A program made the position numbers and the translations under genes. Positions 10,496-18,609 of a stretch of 64,000 bases of DNA are shown here, piece by piece. The stretch is taken from the NCBI RefSeq assembly GCF_016406125.1, contig NZ_CP066339.1, positions 3,348,001 to 3,412,000 on the forward strand. Reading direction: 5' to 3'. The notes under the pieces were generated by a model, which made no database searches, had not been told where the DNA came from, and was given only the letters and a program-made list of their open reading frames with translations. This DNA is from Alicyclobacillus sp. SO9 (GTDB lineage Bacteria; Bacillota; Bacilli; Alicyclobacillales; Alicyclobacillaceae). The stretch's first letter is position 1, and every line of letters starts with the position of its first letter.

Positions 10496-10731
10496 GTACG
10501 TCCTCCTCAAATCAACAGACTTTCACCATAGACTAAACAATTTTGAAACCACGTGAATGTGGACGCGCAGGCACTCCGCGTGCCTCTGCATCTGAACTTC
10601 ACCTATGCTTGGTTCAATGAGAAAATTGAAGGAATTCATTTAGAATTATATCATGGAAAAGACGGGGCAAAGCAAGGTGTCTCACCCCTTCGTCAACACT
10701 GCGGATGGTAAAAAGACGCACATGAACCCGG

Positions 10732-11361
10732 TTACGGCCACATCCGGACTCGGCTGAGCAGCAGACCGATAACCACAACACACGCAGCCAAGACAATGTG
10801 AACCCAAAGCAAGTAAATTGGCAGCACGCTCAGAGCAAAGGGGGTGTCCAGCAACAATGAAACACCAGCCCACGCTGGCATGCCGGCTCCGAGGAAGACA
10901 ACCCACCGATGACGTTCACATTCATAAGACAAGAGCAGGGCTACAGCGATGAAGATGGGAACTGTGAGCAAAGAAAACAGCATGAGATACAGCGCATTAC
11001 GATGCACCGAAGTCCCGAGCCAAATCATATTGTCAACATTGCCGACAACTGTATAGGACGAAACCTTCCAGAAACTTTTCCATAGAGAGATACTGCGAGT
11101 CGGGGGAGTCAGTCTTAATGTCTCGATTGCCATCCAGAACAGAATGACAATGGCTGCCAATCGAAAAATGTACAGTTTCAAGAGTTGCTGTGCGCCGACA
11201 GCAAGTGCTGCCTGAGATGCAGCAATAGCAATAGCAACCGCTGCCGTCAAACGCAACTTGTCAGAACGACTCAGGTAAGGCAAGAGCAACCCAGCCAACA
11301 AAGCGTTGTCTGTCACGACGATGGTCGTCACAAGCAGCAGGGATAACAATTCGTGTGTCAT
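10732..11361 (-). CDS. TerC/YjbE-family integral membrane protein
   Basis: 209-residue protein with about seven hydrophobic spans. Two Asn/Asp signatures typical of TerC/YjbE proteins are present, TTIVVTDNALLAG in the first helix and VVGNVDNMIWLG in the middle. Relatives take part in metal (Mn) export or in metalation of secreted enzymes; the actual role here is unknown. The start is at MTHELLSLL, with CAGGAGAG about 8-10 nt upstream; the frame extends 57 codons further upstream but has no such site and no hydrophobic logic. Confidence 0.82.
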   Translation of the reverse strand: MTHELLSLLLVTTIVVTDNALLAGLLLPYLSRSDKLRLTAAVAIAIAASQAALAVGAQQLLKLYIFRLAAIVILFWMAIETLRLTPPTRSISLWKSFWKVSSYTVVGNVDNMIWLGTSVHRNALYLMLFSLLTVPIFIAVALLLSYECERHRWVVFLGAGMPAWAGVSLLLDTPFALSVLPIYLLWVHIVLAACVVVIGLLLSRVRMWP

Positions 11362-11414
11362 ACAAGCATCTCTCCTGAGACAAGTATATGTCCCTGAGAT
11401 GCCTTCATGACCCG

Positions 11415-11636
11415 CTACATTGCCATTCTTGCTGTCAAAAACAGGTCTACAAGCCACCATATTCCCACAATAAAAAACAGTATATGTCCCAACAGAAAGG
11501 GTGAGGTGAACAGTCCCACAACCGAACAACACAGCATTGCTACCCCACTGGTCACCCGGCCGCAGTACATCCGGTGAAAGCCCAAATACCCTAAGAAGAA
11601 CCAGAGCACGTACGCCAACGTTACAGATTTACGCAT
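11415..11636 (-). CDS. TM2 domain-containing small membrane protein
   Basis: 73-residue protein with two hydrophobic helices and the TM2 signature (AYVLWFFLGYLGFHRMYCGR, then GIWWLVDLF). Proteins of this type are small membrane proteins of unknown function, often near metabolic genes. The ATG at MRKSVT is preferred because GGGGG lies 6-7 nt upstream; an in-frame TTG eight codons earlier lacks a site. It lies 53 bp before the TerC-like gene in the same direction and may share its transcript. Confidence 0.8.
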   Translation of the reverse strand: MRKSVTLAYVLWFFLGYLGFHRMYCGRVTSGVAMLCCSVVGLFTSPFLLGHILFFIVGIWWLVDLFLTARMAM

Positions 11637-11739
11637 CGGCGATCCCCCGTTTACCCCCAACTCACAGACGGGAAGAATCTGCTTTAGTTCTCTTAGGATA
11701 TGAACTTACTGCTTGTTCGAATTCAGAGACAAGTTGTCT

Positions 11740-12609
11740 TTAGACAAGAACCACCTCTCGGTGATGCTCTGCAAACTCCAACAAGCGCCTTGTCTCACGA
11801 TACATCAGACTCTTGCGGGGTGCGCCCAAAACGACGGAGACTAACACGTGATTTCCTTGACGCACCGAGAACGCCAGACAGTACATGGCTTTCGACGTGT
11901 ACCCAGTTTTTCCGCCGATGATTTGGCCGAAAGGGGAGTTCTTTAGGTACATAAAACGATTGCCGTTTCGAATAGCTTTGCCGTGAACTGTGTAATGGGT
12001 GTCCTGCATAGTCTGGACAATTTCTCGGTGCTTGACTGCTTCCGCCAAGATGAGAGCAATGTCATGGGCAGAAGCACGGTGTTCATCATCATGCAATCCG
12101 TTGGGAGTCACAAAATTCGTATTGGTGCAGCCCAACAAGCGTGCTTTCAGGTTCATCATTCGAGCAAACCCTTCCTGAGAACCGCCGACACTCTCAGCTA
12201 CAGCGTAAGCTACATCGTTGGCGCTTTTCATGAGCAGTGCATGGAGCGCCTCGTCAGCGGTCAGTTCTGTGCCTGGTTTCAGTCCAAGCCTCACTCGGGG
12301 TTCATGCGCGGCCGCTTTACTTACGTAAATTACATCATCAGGCTCTGTATGGGTTACCAGTAAAATTGCAGTCATCAGTTTCGTGGTACTTGCAGGAAAC
12401 ATTGGTTTATCAGCATGTTTTTGATACAAAAATTTGCCAGTCGTTGCGTCCAGAACAACAGCACTTTTTGCGTTGATTGCCACTCTGCGTGCCGGCTGTG
12501 AGTCCGCCATGGCCGGAGCTGTAAACCACAAAAACACACTCATGATTGACACAGTCAATGCAAGTCCTATGCGCAGCCACTTTTGCGGAATCTTCTCCTG
12601 TGCTTGCAT
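11740..12609 (-). CDS. D-alanyl-D-alanine carboxypeptidase (peptidase S11, DacF/DacB-like)
   Basis: 289-residue penicillin-binding D,D-carboxypeptidase that trims peptidoglycan pentapeptides outside the membrane. Residues 13-35 form a signal peptide ending near AMA. Catalytic motifs are S-x-x-K (ASTTKLM), S-x-N (KSANDVAYA) and K-T-G (GGKTGYTSKA). The protein ends about 50 residues after KTG, so it lacks the C-terminal beta-rich domain of PBP5/DacF-type enzymes and is a short form. AAGGAG lies 7 nt before the ATG. It follows the DtxR-type regulator by 53 bp on the same strand. Confidence 0.92.
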   Translation of the reverse strand: MQAQEKIPQKWLRIGLALTVSIMSVFLWFTAPAMADSQPARRVAINAKSAVVLDATTGKFLYQKHADKPMFPASTTKLMTAILLVTHTEPDDVIYVSKAAAHEPRVRLGLKPGTELTADEALHALLMKSANDVAYAVAESVGGSQEGFARMMNLKARLLGCTNTNFVTPNGLHDDEHRASAHDIALILAEAVKHREIVQTMQDTHYTVHGKAIRNGNRFMYLKNSPFGQIIGGKTGYTSKAMYCLAFSVRQGNHVLVSVVLGAPRKSLMYRETRRLLEFAEHHREVVLV

Positions 12610-12662
12610 CCGATCACTCCTTAGCCAAAGCTGTCCTTTAGCGTGATCAGAAGTTATGCAGT

Positions 12663-13346
12663 TTATGCCTGCAACACCGAATCAGAAGGAATTTCCACGA
12701 TGATGCGCTCTGCAACACGGCGCTCAAGTGAGAAGCTTTCTTCACCAACTGTGACCTGAATTCCCGCCTCATATGGGTTGCTGTTTCCAGTCAGGTGAAG
12801 CTTGGCTCCCGGAATGAAGCCCGCAGCGTGTAAAAAACGCAACAGGTCAAGGTCCTCCTCTGCCTGCTCCATAATTCTTATCATTTGCACCGTAACAGAA
12901 CCAGTTACTTCCGTGAGAGGTGTCCCCTTATTAAATTCTGCCCCAGACCCGGGAATTAAGTTCCCATGCGGACAGGCTGTCGGATGCCCGAGCTTTTCCC
13001 ACAGACGTTCTTCGACTAGCGGTGAAATTGCGTGTTCAAGGCGTCCCGCTTCCACGTGTGCATCCGCCCAGTCCAGGCCGAGCTCGTCGGAAAGCCAGCG
13101 TTCAATCAGTCTGTGCTTGCGCACCACCGCTTCTGCCCGTTCTTTACCCGCAGCGGTCAGCACCAACACTTTGTTGTTGCCGCGTTCCACATAGTTGGCC
13201 TTTTCCATGCGATGGACTGTTTGTGTAACAGTAGGACGTGAAACTTGAAGGTAGTCTGCAAGCTTGGACGGCGATACCGATACACCTTCAGCCTGCAATA
13301 TATAAATCGCGGCTAGATATTCTTCCATCCCATGTCGAAATTCCAA
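12663..13346 (-). CDS. DtxR/IdeR-type metal-dependent transcriptional regulator
   Basis: 227-residue repressor: an N-terminal winged helix (PSKLADYLQVSRPTVTQTVHRME, residues 26-48), a dimerisation/metal domain (RLEHAISPLVEERL, then PTACPHGNLIPG), and a C-terminal FeoA/SH3-like domain (about 150-225). The three-domain length resembles DtxR/IdeR/ScaR rather than short MntR. In the H-x-E-A-x-R-x-E-H metal motif the usual Cys is Gly. The start is TTG with GGGGG 7 nt upstream, 12 bp after the fumarylacetoacetate-hydrolase-like gene, so both are co-transcribed. Metal specificity (Mn or Fe) cannot be decided from sequence. Confidence 0.9.
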   Translation of the reverse strand: MEFRHGMEEYLAAIYILQAEGVSVSPSKLADYLQVSRPTVTQTVHRMEKANYVERGNNKVLVLTAAGKERAEAVVRKHRLIERWLSDELGLDWADAHVEAGRLEHAISPLVEERLWEKLGHPTACPHGNLIPGSGAEFNKGTPLTEVTGSVTVQMIRIMEQAEEDLDLLRFLHAAGFIPGAKLHLTGNSNPYEAGIQVTVGEESFSLERRVAERIIVEIPSDSVLQA

Positions 13347-13358
13347 ACCCGTTCCCCC

Positions 13359-14027
13359 TTAAACAAACTCCACAGTACCCCACTCTTCTTCATCAAAGTG
13401 CAGACTCAAGTTATCCCCTGGCTTTACCGAGCCAACACCAGCCGGGGTGCCCGTGTACAGTATGTCTCCTGCTGCAAGCCCAAAGTGCTCTCCTACATAC
13501 TTTGTCAATTGCTCAAACGAAAAAATCGTTTCAGACGCTTTGCCCTGCTGCACCATCTCGTCATTCTTGACTAATGAAAAGGGAGTCTCCAACAAAACGT
13601 CCCAGTCAACCACTTGATAAAAATCAGTTATGATAGCAGAATGCTTGAAACCCTTTGCCAATTCCCACGGATGGCCTTTCGCCTTCAACTCGCTTTGCAT
13701 GTCCCGGTCCGTCAGGTCCAGACCCAGCGCAACGCCCCCTATTAATTCAGAGAGCGAAACACTGTGTTCATAATCTCTGTGGATGTACAGTACGATTTCC
13801 AATTCATGATGAATATTTTTGCGGCCCTCCGGAAGTGCGACCGTATTTCTGCACGGGACCAGAGCGTGGGTTGGTTTACCGAAAATCATTGGTCTTTCAG
13901 GTACATCATTGCCAAGCTCCTTGGCATGGTTCACATAATTTCTGCCCACACAATATACATTGCGAATTCTGTGCTGCGCCTCTTTGGCACCAATATACAT
14001 CAGCTTAGGTTTGCTAAACGCTCCCAT
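13359..14027 (-). CDS. Fumarylacetoacetate hydrolase family protein
   Basis: 222-residue FAH-fold enzyme. Visible family features are YCVGRNYVNHAKELGN, PMIFGKPTHALV, the metal-binding E-x-E in HHELEIVLYI with the later Asp of GLDLTDRDMQ, and the terminal ILYTGTPAGVG block. Members are acylpyruvases or oxaloacetate decarboxylases/tautomerases; the substrate is not predictable. The start ATG (MGAFSKPK) has AGGAGG 7 nt upstream, whereas the frame's earlier start lies before that site. It heads an operon with the DtxR-type regulator. Confidence 0.9.
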   Translation of the reverse strand: MGAFSKPKLMYIGAKEAQHRIRNVYCVGRNYVNHAKELGNDVPERPMIFGKPTHALVPCRNTVALPEGRKNIHHELEIVLYIHRDYEHSVSLSELIGGVALGLDLTDRDMQSELKAKGHPWELAKGFKHSAIITDFYQVVDWDVLLETPFSLVKNDEMVQQGKASETIFSFEQLTKYVGEHFGLAAGDILYTGTPAGVGSVKPGDNLSLHFDEEEWGTVEFV

Positions 14028-14322
14028 TACCCTTCCTCCTGAATCATTGGCAGTCTGATACATGATTTTACGCCACGCGGAACAACTCTGCGAAAAGCGG
14101 GCCTTTTCCTTTTTCTATACGTTCGCCCTTAAACTGAGTTTATTGTAGCACAGTCAACTCAAACAGGGTTGTCCCGTGCCGCTTAAGAGCGAATTCGGAA
14201 TCAACCCTGTCATGGGAGACTTATGTCATTACACGTGTCCTTCGTCGACACCACTGTCCTGAAAGCCACTGGCAACAAGCTGAGAGTTCACCTTGTTGCC
14301 GCCAAGACTTCAACAACTGTAC
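14028..14322. other. Intergenic region with a 9-bp inverted repeat
   Basis: No gene is supported here. ACAGGGTTG (14163-14171) and CAACCCTGT (14202-14210) form a perfect inverted repeat. Its 30-nt loop contains a second small hairpin, CGCT/AGCG at 14180-14191. It lies about 110 bp past the bacilliredoxin stop and about 135 bp upstream of the fumarylacetoacetate-hydrolase-like gene on the minus strand. A minus-strand TTGACT (14152-14157) directly follows it and could be a -35 element. It may be a terminator or an operator; no clear U-tract follows. Confidence 0.5.
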
Positions 14323-14757
14323 CTACGCAGCACAGTGTTGTTTAAACATCTCCTGCAAACGTGCTGCAACGACATCTGCATCGAAACCCTCGATATCGGA
14401 ACGGTGCAGTGCATCTACCACTTCGCCGTTCTTAAACAAGAAGATAGAAGGCGAGGATGGCGGCATGTTAATATACTGCTCCCGCGCCCGCTTTGTTGCA
14501 TCCTTGTCTTGGCCTGCAAAGACAGTGACCAAATTGTCAGGATGCACTTCGCTTTGAAGTGCCATTCCTGCGGCCGGCCGAGCAATTCCGCCCGCACATC
14601 CGCAAACTGAATTGACGAAGACTAAGGTGGTTCCGTCCTTATTTCCCAAAGCTTCATCAACCTCTTCGGCTGTTCTCAATTCACGAAAGCCGATTTCCGT
14701 CAACTCATCACGCATCGGCTGAACCATCATGGCATAGAAGTCTAACTCCAGTGACAT
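14323..14757 (-). CDS. Bacilliredoxin (BrxA/BrxB, YphP/YqiW family)
   Basis: 144-residue thioredoxin-like protein that removes bacillithiol from oxidised protein cysteines. The unusual C-G-C active site is present (FVNSVCGCAGG, residues 48-58), as are the family N-terminus (LDFYAMMVQPMRDELTEIGF) and the C-terminal PPSSPSIFLFKNGEVV segment. AAGGAGG lies 7 nt before the ATG. It is transcribed divergently from hemE. Its presence suggests the organism makes bacillithiol, though no bsh genes are in the window. Confidence 0.95.
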   Translation of the reverse strand: MSLELDFYAMMVQPMRDELTEIGFRELRTAEEVDEALGNKDGTTLVFVNSVCGCAGGIARPAAGMALQSEVHPDNLVTVFAGQDKDATKRAREQYINMPPSSPSIFLFKNGEVVDALHRSDIEGFDADVVAARLQEMFKQHCAA

Positions 14758-15127
14758 GGGAATACCTCCTTGGTCAAACTTGTGTACTCGGTCATCCTTT
14801 AATATGGATGACTTCTTTTACAATTATAGCGTTTGTGACAGACTAATGACAGTTCTATATTTCAGATGTGACAAACAATCGTGTAAAATGACGGATGGTT
14901 GCAAGGATTGCATGCGACAGGTATAACTTTCTATGACGGTTGGACTCTTCAAGAGACTTATCCCGATTTCATTACATCTTGTTACAGTAACGTCCATGCT
15001 TGTTGCTGCTATCGTTTCTAAGTACTTCTATCGTTTCTAATTCAGAACTTGCACCAAATGTCACTTTGCCAATCGCTTGTCAATCCATCCGTGTGAATTG
15101 GTATATTCCATAGAAATGAGGCTTTTC
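14758..15127. other. Divergent intergenic region upstream of hemE, with a direct repeat
   Basis: A 370-bp gap between divergent bacilliredoxin and hemE. No open frame with a credible start is seen. A 13-bp direct repeat, CTATCGTTTCTAA, occurs at 15009-15021 and 15028-15040, a 19-bp period. It lies about 90-120 bp upstream of the chosen hemE start, where an operator could sit. No convincing -35/-10 pair was fixed by eye. Confidence 0.45.
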
Positions 15128-16174
15128 ATGCAAAACCAAACCTTTTTAGACGCTTGTTGGCAGCGTCCCACCGACTACACGCCTGTTTGGTACATGAGGC
15201 AGGCCGGACGTTATCAGCCAGAATACAGAAAGATACGAGAGAAGTATTCTCTGCTCGAGATCTGCCGCATCCCGGAAGTTTGTGCAGAGGTCACTAAATT
15301 GCCTGTTTCGCAACTGGGCGTCGATGCGGCGATTCTGTTTTCCGACATCTCGGTTCCAATTGGAGCAATGGGCCGGAACTTTGATATTCAGGAAAACGTC
15401 GGACCAGTTATGGAACACCCTATCCGAACGGAAACAGACATAGCTCAGTTGCAAGTGTTTGATCCCCGTGAGGCACTGCCCTATGTCCTCGACACTATTA
15501 TGATGCTGAAGGCAGATCTAGAGGTTCCGCTCATTGGCTTTGCCGGTGCTCCATTTACTTTGGCCAGCTATATGGTGGAAGGAGGGCCGTCCAGAGACTA
15601 CATCCAGACCAAACAGATGATGTGGAAGACTCCAGCTTTGTGGAACTCGTTGATGGATAAGCTAACCACCATGACAGTAAAGTATTTACGCGCCCAGATT
15701 GAAGCCGGTGCCAGCGCAGTGCAATTGTTTGACAGTTGGGTCGGGGCATTGTCTCCTGCCGACTACAGGAAGTACGTTTTGCCCGTAATGAAACGAATTT
15801 TTACTGAACTGAAGGACCTGCAGGTGCCAACCATATATTTTGGCGTTGGAACTGGAGAATTGCTGCAGGACTTCACCGAGACAGGCGCTCACGTCATCGG
15901 GGTGGACTGGCGGGTTCCGCTGTCGGAAGCTCGAAAACGAATTGGTCTTGACCATGCCATTCAAGGCAACCTCGATCCGGCTGCAGCACTCACCAGTGGA
16001 GCAGTCACAGAAGAAAAGACAAAACAGATAATCGATGCAGGTATAGAGCATCCAGGGCATATCTTTAACTTAGGTCACGGCGTCCTCCGTTCCACACCAG
16101 TAGAGAATCTGCAACGTTTGACGGCGTTGGTGCACGAGTATTCGGCCAAGGTCAAAAGTGAGGTGAAGAGATGA
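15128..16174 (+). CDS. hemE: Uroporphyrinogen decarboxylase HemE
   Basis: 348-residue cytosolic enzyme that decarboxylates uroporphyrinogen III to coproporphyrinogen III. Signature segments are PVWYMRQAGRYQPEYR, ILFSDISVPIGAMG, GFAGAPFTLASYMVEGG and HGVLRSTPVENL, covering the active-site Arg, Asp and His regions. The start is set at ATG of MQNQTF, with ATGAGG 6 nt upstream; the frame opens 17 codons earlier without a site or homology. The stop overlaps hemH (ATGA). It is the first gene of the heme operon. Confidence 0.95.
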   Translation: MQNQTFLDACWQRPTDYTPVWYMRQAGRYQPEYRKIREKYSLLEICRIPEVCAEVTKLPVSQLGVDAAILFSDISVPIGAMGRNFDIQENVGPVMEHPIRTETDIAQLQVFDPREALPYVLDTIMMLKADLEVPLIGFAGAPFTLASYMVEGGPSRDYIQTKQMMWKTPALWNSLMDKLTTMTVKYLRAQIEAGASAVQLFDSWVGALSPADYRKYVLPVMKRIFTELKDLQVPTIYFGVGTGELLQDFTETGAHVIGVDWRVPLSEARKRIGLDHAIQGNLDPAAALTSGAVTEEKTKQIIDAGIEHPGHIFNLGHGVLRSTPVENLQRLTALVHEYSAKVKSEVKR

Positions 16175-17103
16175 GCCAGTCTCCTCTTGGTGTGCTGCTA
16201 ATGGCTTACGGAACACCTCGGACTGTGGAGGACGTTGAACCTTACTATACGCACATTCGTCACGGTCACCCTCCAACACCGGAATTGCTGCAAAACCTGC
16301 TGAACCGTTACGAGGCTATCGGCGGCCTGTCACCGCTGAATGAAATTACCGAGGCACAGGCACGGGGACTTGAAGAACGGCTGAACGCAGACGGCGGAAG
16401 AGCGGTAAAAGTCTTTCTCGGCATGAAGCACACCCATCCGTTTATCGAACAAGCGATTGCGGACATGAAGGACGCGGGCATCAAGGAAACTGTTGCATTG
16501 GTCCTTGCACCCCACTATTCGAGCATGAGTGTCGGAAGCTATATGAAATCCGCCAGGGACGCTGCGAAGCGAGAGGGAGCCCCCAGGCTGTTTGAAGTTC
16601 AGAGTTGGCATCTGCAGTCCACATTTATTGACTTGCTGGCAGAGCGCGTCAAAGCCGCCATCGCGTCCTTCCCAACCGGTGTGGACCCAATGGTCATTTT
16701 CTCTGCCCACAGCTTGCCGCAGCGCATCCTCGAGACAAACGACCCTTACCCTTTGCAACTTCGCGAGACCACAGAGGCAGTGGCACGCAAACTGGGATTG
16801 AAGAAGTACATGTTTGCATGGCAAAGTGCAGGTCGAACAGCAGATCCATGGATGGGTCCAGATATACTAGAAGTATTGCAGAATTTGAAGGAACAAGGCG
16901 AAGACAACGCAGTGCTATGTCCGGCCGGATTTGTTTCCGATCACCTCGAGGTGTTATATGATATTGATATTGAGGCTCAACAATTATGCAAGAACATCCA
17001 TCTGAATCTTACAAGGACCGAGTCACTCAATGCAGATGACAAATTTCTCAAGGCTCTCTCTGAGATTATTCGTCAGCATGAACCCGCTCAGAACCGCCCG
17101 TAG
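16171..17103 (+). CDS. hemH: Ferrochelatase (coproporphyrin-type, HemH/CpfC)
   Basis: 310-residue ferrochelatase inserting Fe2+ into a porphyrin. In Firmicutes the substrate is coproporphyrin III; that is inferred from taxonomy. Motifs: LLMAYGTPRTVEDVEPYYTHI, VFLGMKHTHPFIEQA, LAPHYSSMSVGSY, FSAHSLPQRI with the metal-ligand His, and CPAGFVSDHLEVLYDIDIEA with the catalytic Glu. It overlaps hemE by 4 bp (ATGA), so translation is probably coupled. Confidence 0.95.
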   Translation: MSQSPLGVLLMAYGTPRTVEDVEPYYTHIRHGHPPTPELLQNLLNRYEAIGGLSPLNEITEAQARGLEERLNADGGRAVKVFLGMKHTHPFIEQAIADMKDAGIKETVALVLAPHYSSMSVGSYMKSARDAAKREGAPRLFEVQSWHLQSTFIDLLAERVKAAIASFPTGVDPMVIFSAHSLPQRILETNDPYPLQLRETTEAVARKLGLKKYMFAWQSAGRTADPWMGPDILEVLQNLKEQGEDNAVLCPAGFVSDHLEVLYDIDIEAQQLCKNIHLNLTRTESLNADDKFLKALSEIIRQHEPAQNRP

Positions 17104-17115
17104 TACAGGAGGACA

Positions 17116-18549
17116 ATGATGGGAATGACAGTTGTTGTGATTGGAGGCGGAATCACTGGTCTCAGTACTGCTTTCCGCCTCAAACAACGTGCAGAGCAAA
17201 ATGACTTTGCCCTCGAATGTACAGTTTTAGAGGGATCGCACCGGTTGGGCGGAAAAATTCTGACCCACCGCACGGACGATTTCATCCTGGAAACTGGACC
17301 TGATTCGCTCTTGGCGAGGAAACCAGCAGGGATTCAACTGATTCGGGACTTAGGTATTGAATCGGAAGTTGTACACAGCAACCAGACCGCAATGCAGACT
17401 TTTGTCCTCCACAAGAACAAACTTGTCTCAATGCCAAAAGGTACCAACATGGGCATTCCTGCATCTGCTGCTCCACTGACGAGAAACAGATTGGTTTCTC
17501 CAGTTGGTCGGATCCGGGCATTAAAAGACCTGGTAATGCCTGCTACGCCGCCAACAGGAGACACTTCTGTCGGCCAGTTTCTGAAGCAGCGGTTAGGCAA
17601 CGAGTGGGTCGAAATGATGTGTGAACCGCTCCTGGCTGGCATTCATGCCGGTGACTTGGACGAACTCAGCCTGAAAGCCACGTATCCCAACTTCCTGCAG
17701 CTCGGGTCAGAGAACCGGAGCTTAATCATTGCATCTTCGAAGCAAATGAGGGCATATAAGCCCCCTAAAAAAAGCAGCGGACGCAGCGCCTTTGTTACAT
17801 TAAAGTACGGGCTTCAAACAGTCGTCGAACGGCTTTATGATTCTCTGTCCGGCTTTGCAAATTTGCAAACAGATTCCCCTGTGGAGCGCATTGAGCAAGT
17901 TCAAGATGAAAAGTACTTAATTCACTTTGTCGATCACGGCACACCATCGACCCTGACAGCAGACGCAGTCGTATGCACCGTCCCGGCAGACGCGGCCTCT
18001 AAGCTGATAAGGCCCGTGTCACAGGAAGCAGCCAATCAACTCGCAGGTGTAGAGTATACGTCTACCGCGACCGTTCTGCTCGCCTACGACACGGCCAGTT
18101 TACCGCAAGGGGTCAAAGGTTCCGGGTTTTTGGTGCCGAGGTCGGAAGGCAAGGCCATTACGGCCTGTACCTTCATGTCCAGTAAGTGGCCAAACACGGC
18201 TCCTAAAGGACGAACGATGATACGCTGCTATGTGGGCAGGCGCGGACAACAGGAATACTTACAGCAAGACGACGCTTCGCTGATTCAAACTGTGCAAACG
18301 GAGATTTCTGAAATTCTCGGTTGGAACGCAGAGCCGTTGCTTGCTCGTGTCACGAGGTGGAACAAGGCGATGCCGCAGTACCTCGTTGGCCATATGGACC
18401 GAGTTGCGAAGGCAGAACAGGCTCTGGCTCGCGATGCTGGGGGTGTCATTCTTGCAGGAAGTGCGTACCACGGTGTCGGTATTCCTGACTGTATTGCGCA
18501 GGCGCAGCGGTCAGCTGAACAGATTCTGAACCGGATTCAACAAGATTGA
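17116..18549 (+). CDS. hemY: Coproporphyrinogen/protoporphyrinogen oxidase HemY (CgoX-like)
   Basis: 477-residue FAD-dependent, oxygen-using oxidase of the coproporphyrin-dependent heme pathway. The dinucleotide-binding loop VVVIGGGITGLSTAFRL is at residues 5-21, and the C-terminal FAD contact is GVILAGSAYHGVGIPDC. AGGAGG is at 17107-17112. Three candidate ATGs occur at 17116, 17119 and 17125; 17119 has the best 6-nt spacing, so the protein may begin one codon later. Only 12 bp separate it from hemH. No terminator is seen before the downstream kinase gene 60 bp away. Confidence 0.95.
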   Translation: MMGMTVVVIGGGITGLSTAFRLKQRAEQNDFALECTVLEGSHRLGGKILTHRTDDFILETGPDSLLARKPAGIQLIRDLGIESEVVHSNQTAMQTFVLHKNKLVSMPKGTNMGIPASAAPLTRNRLVSPVGRIRALKDLVMPATPPTGDTSVGQFLKQRLGNEWVEMMCEPLLAGIHAGDLDELSLKATYPNFLQLGSENRSLIIASSKQMRAYKPPKKSSGRSAFVTLKYGLQTVVERLYDSLSGFANLQTDSPVERIEQVQDEKYLIHFVDHGTPSTLTADAVVCTVPADAASKLIRPVSQEAANQLAGVEYTSTATVLLAYDTASLPQGVKGSGFLVPRSEGKAITACTFMSSKWPNTAPKGRTMIRCYVGRRGQQEYLQQDDASLIQTVQTEISEILGWNAEPLLARVTRWNKAMPQYLVGHMDRVAKAEQALARDAGGVILAGSAYHGVGIPDCIAQAQRSAEQILNRIQQD

Positions 18550-18609
18550 GCAAGTAAATCTGCTGAGACTGAGATCTACTCTGAACCAAGAGAACAGGGG
18601 CCTACAGCC

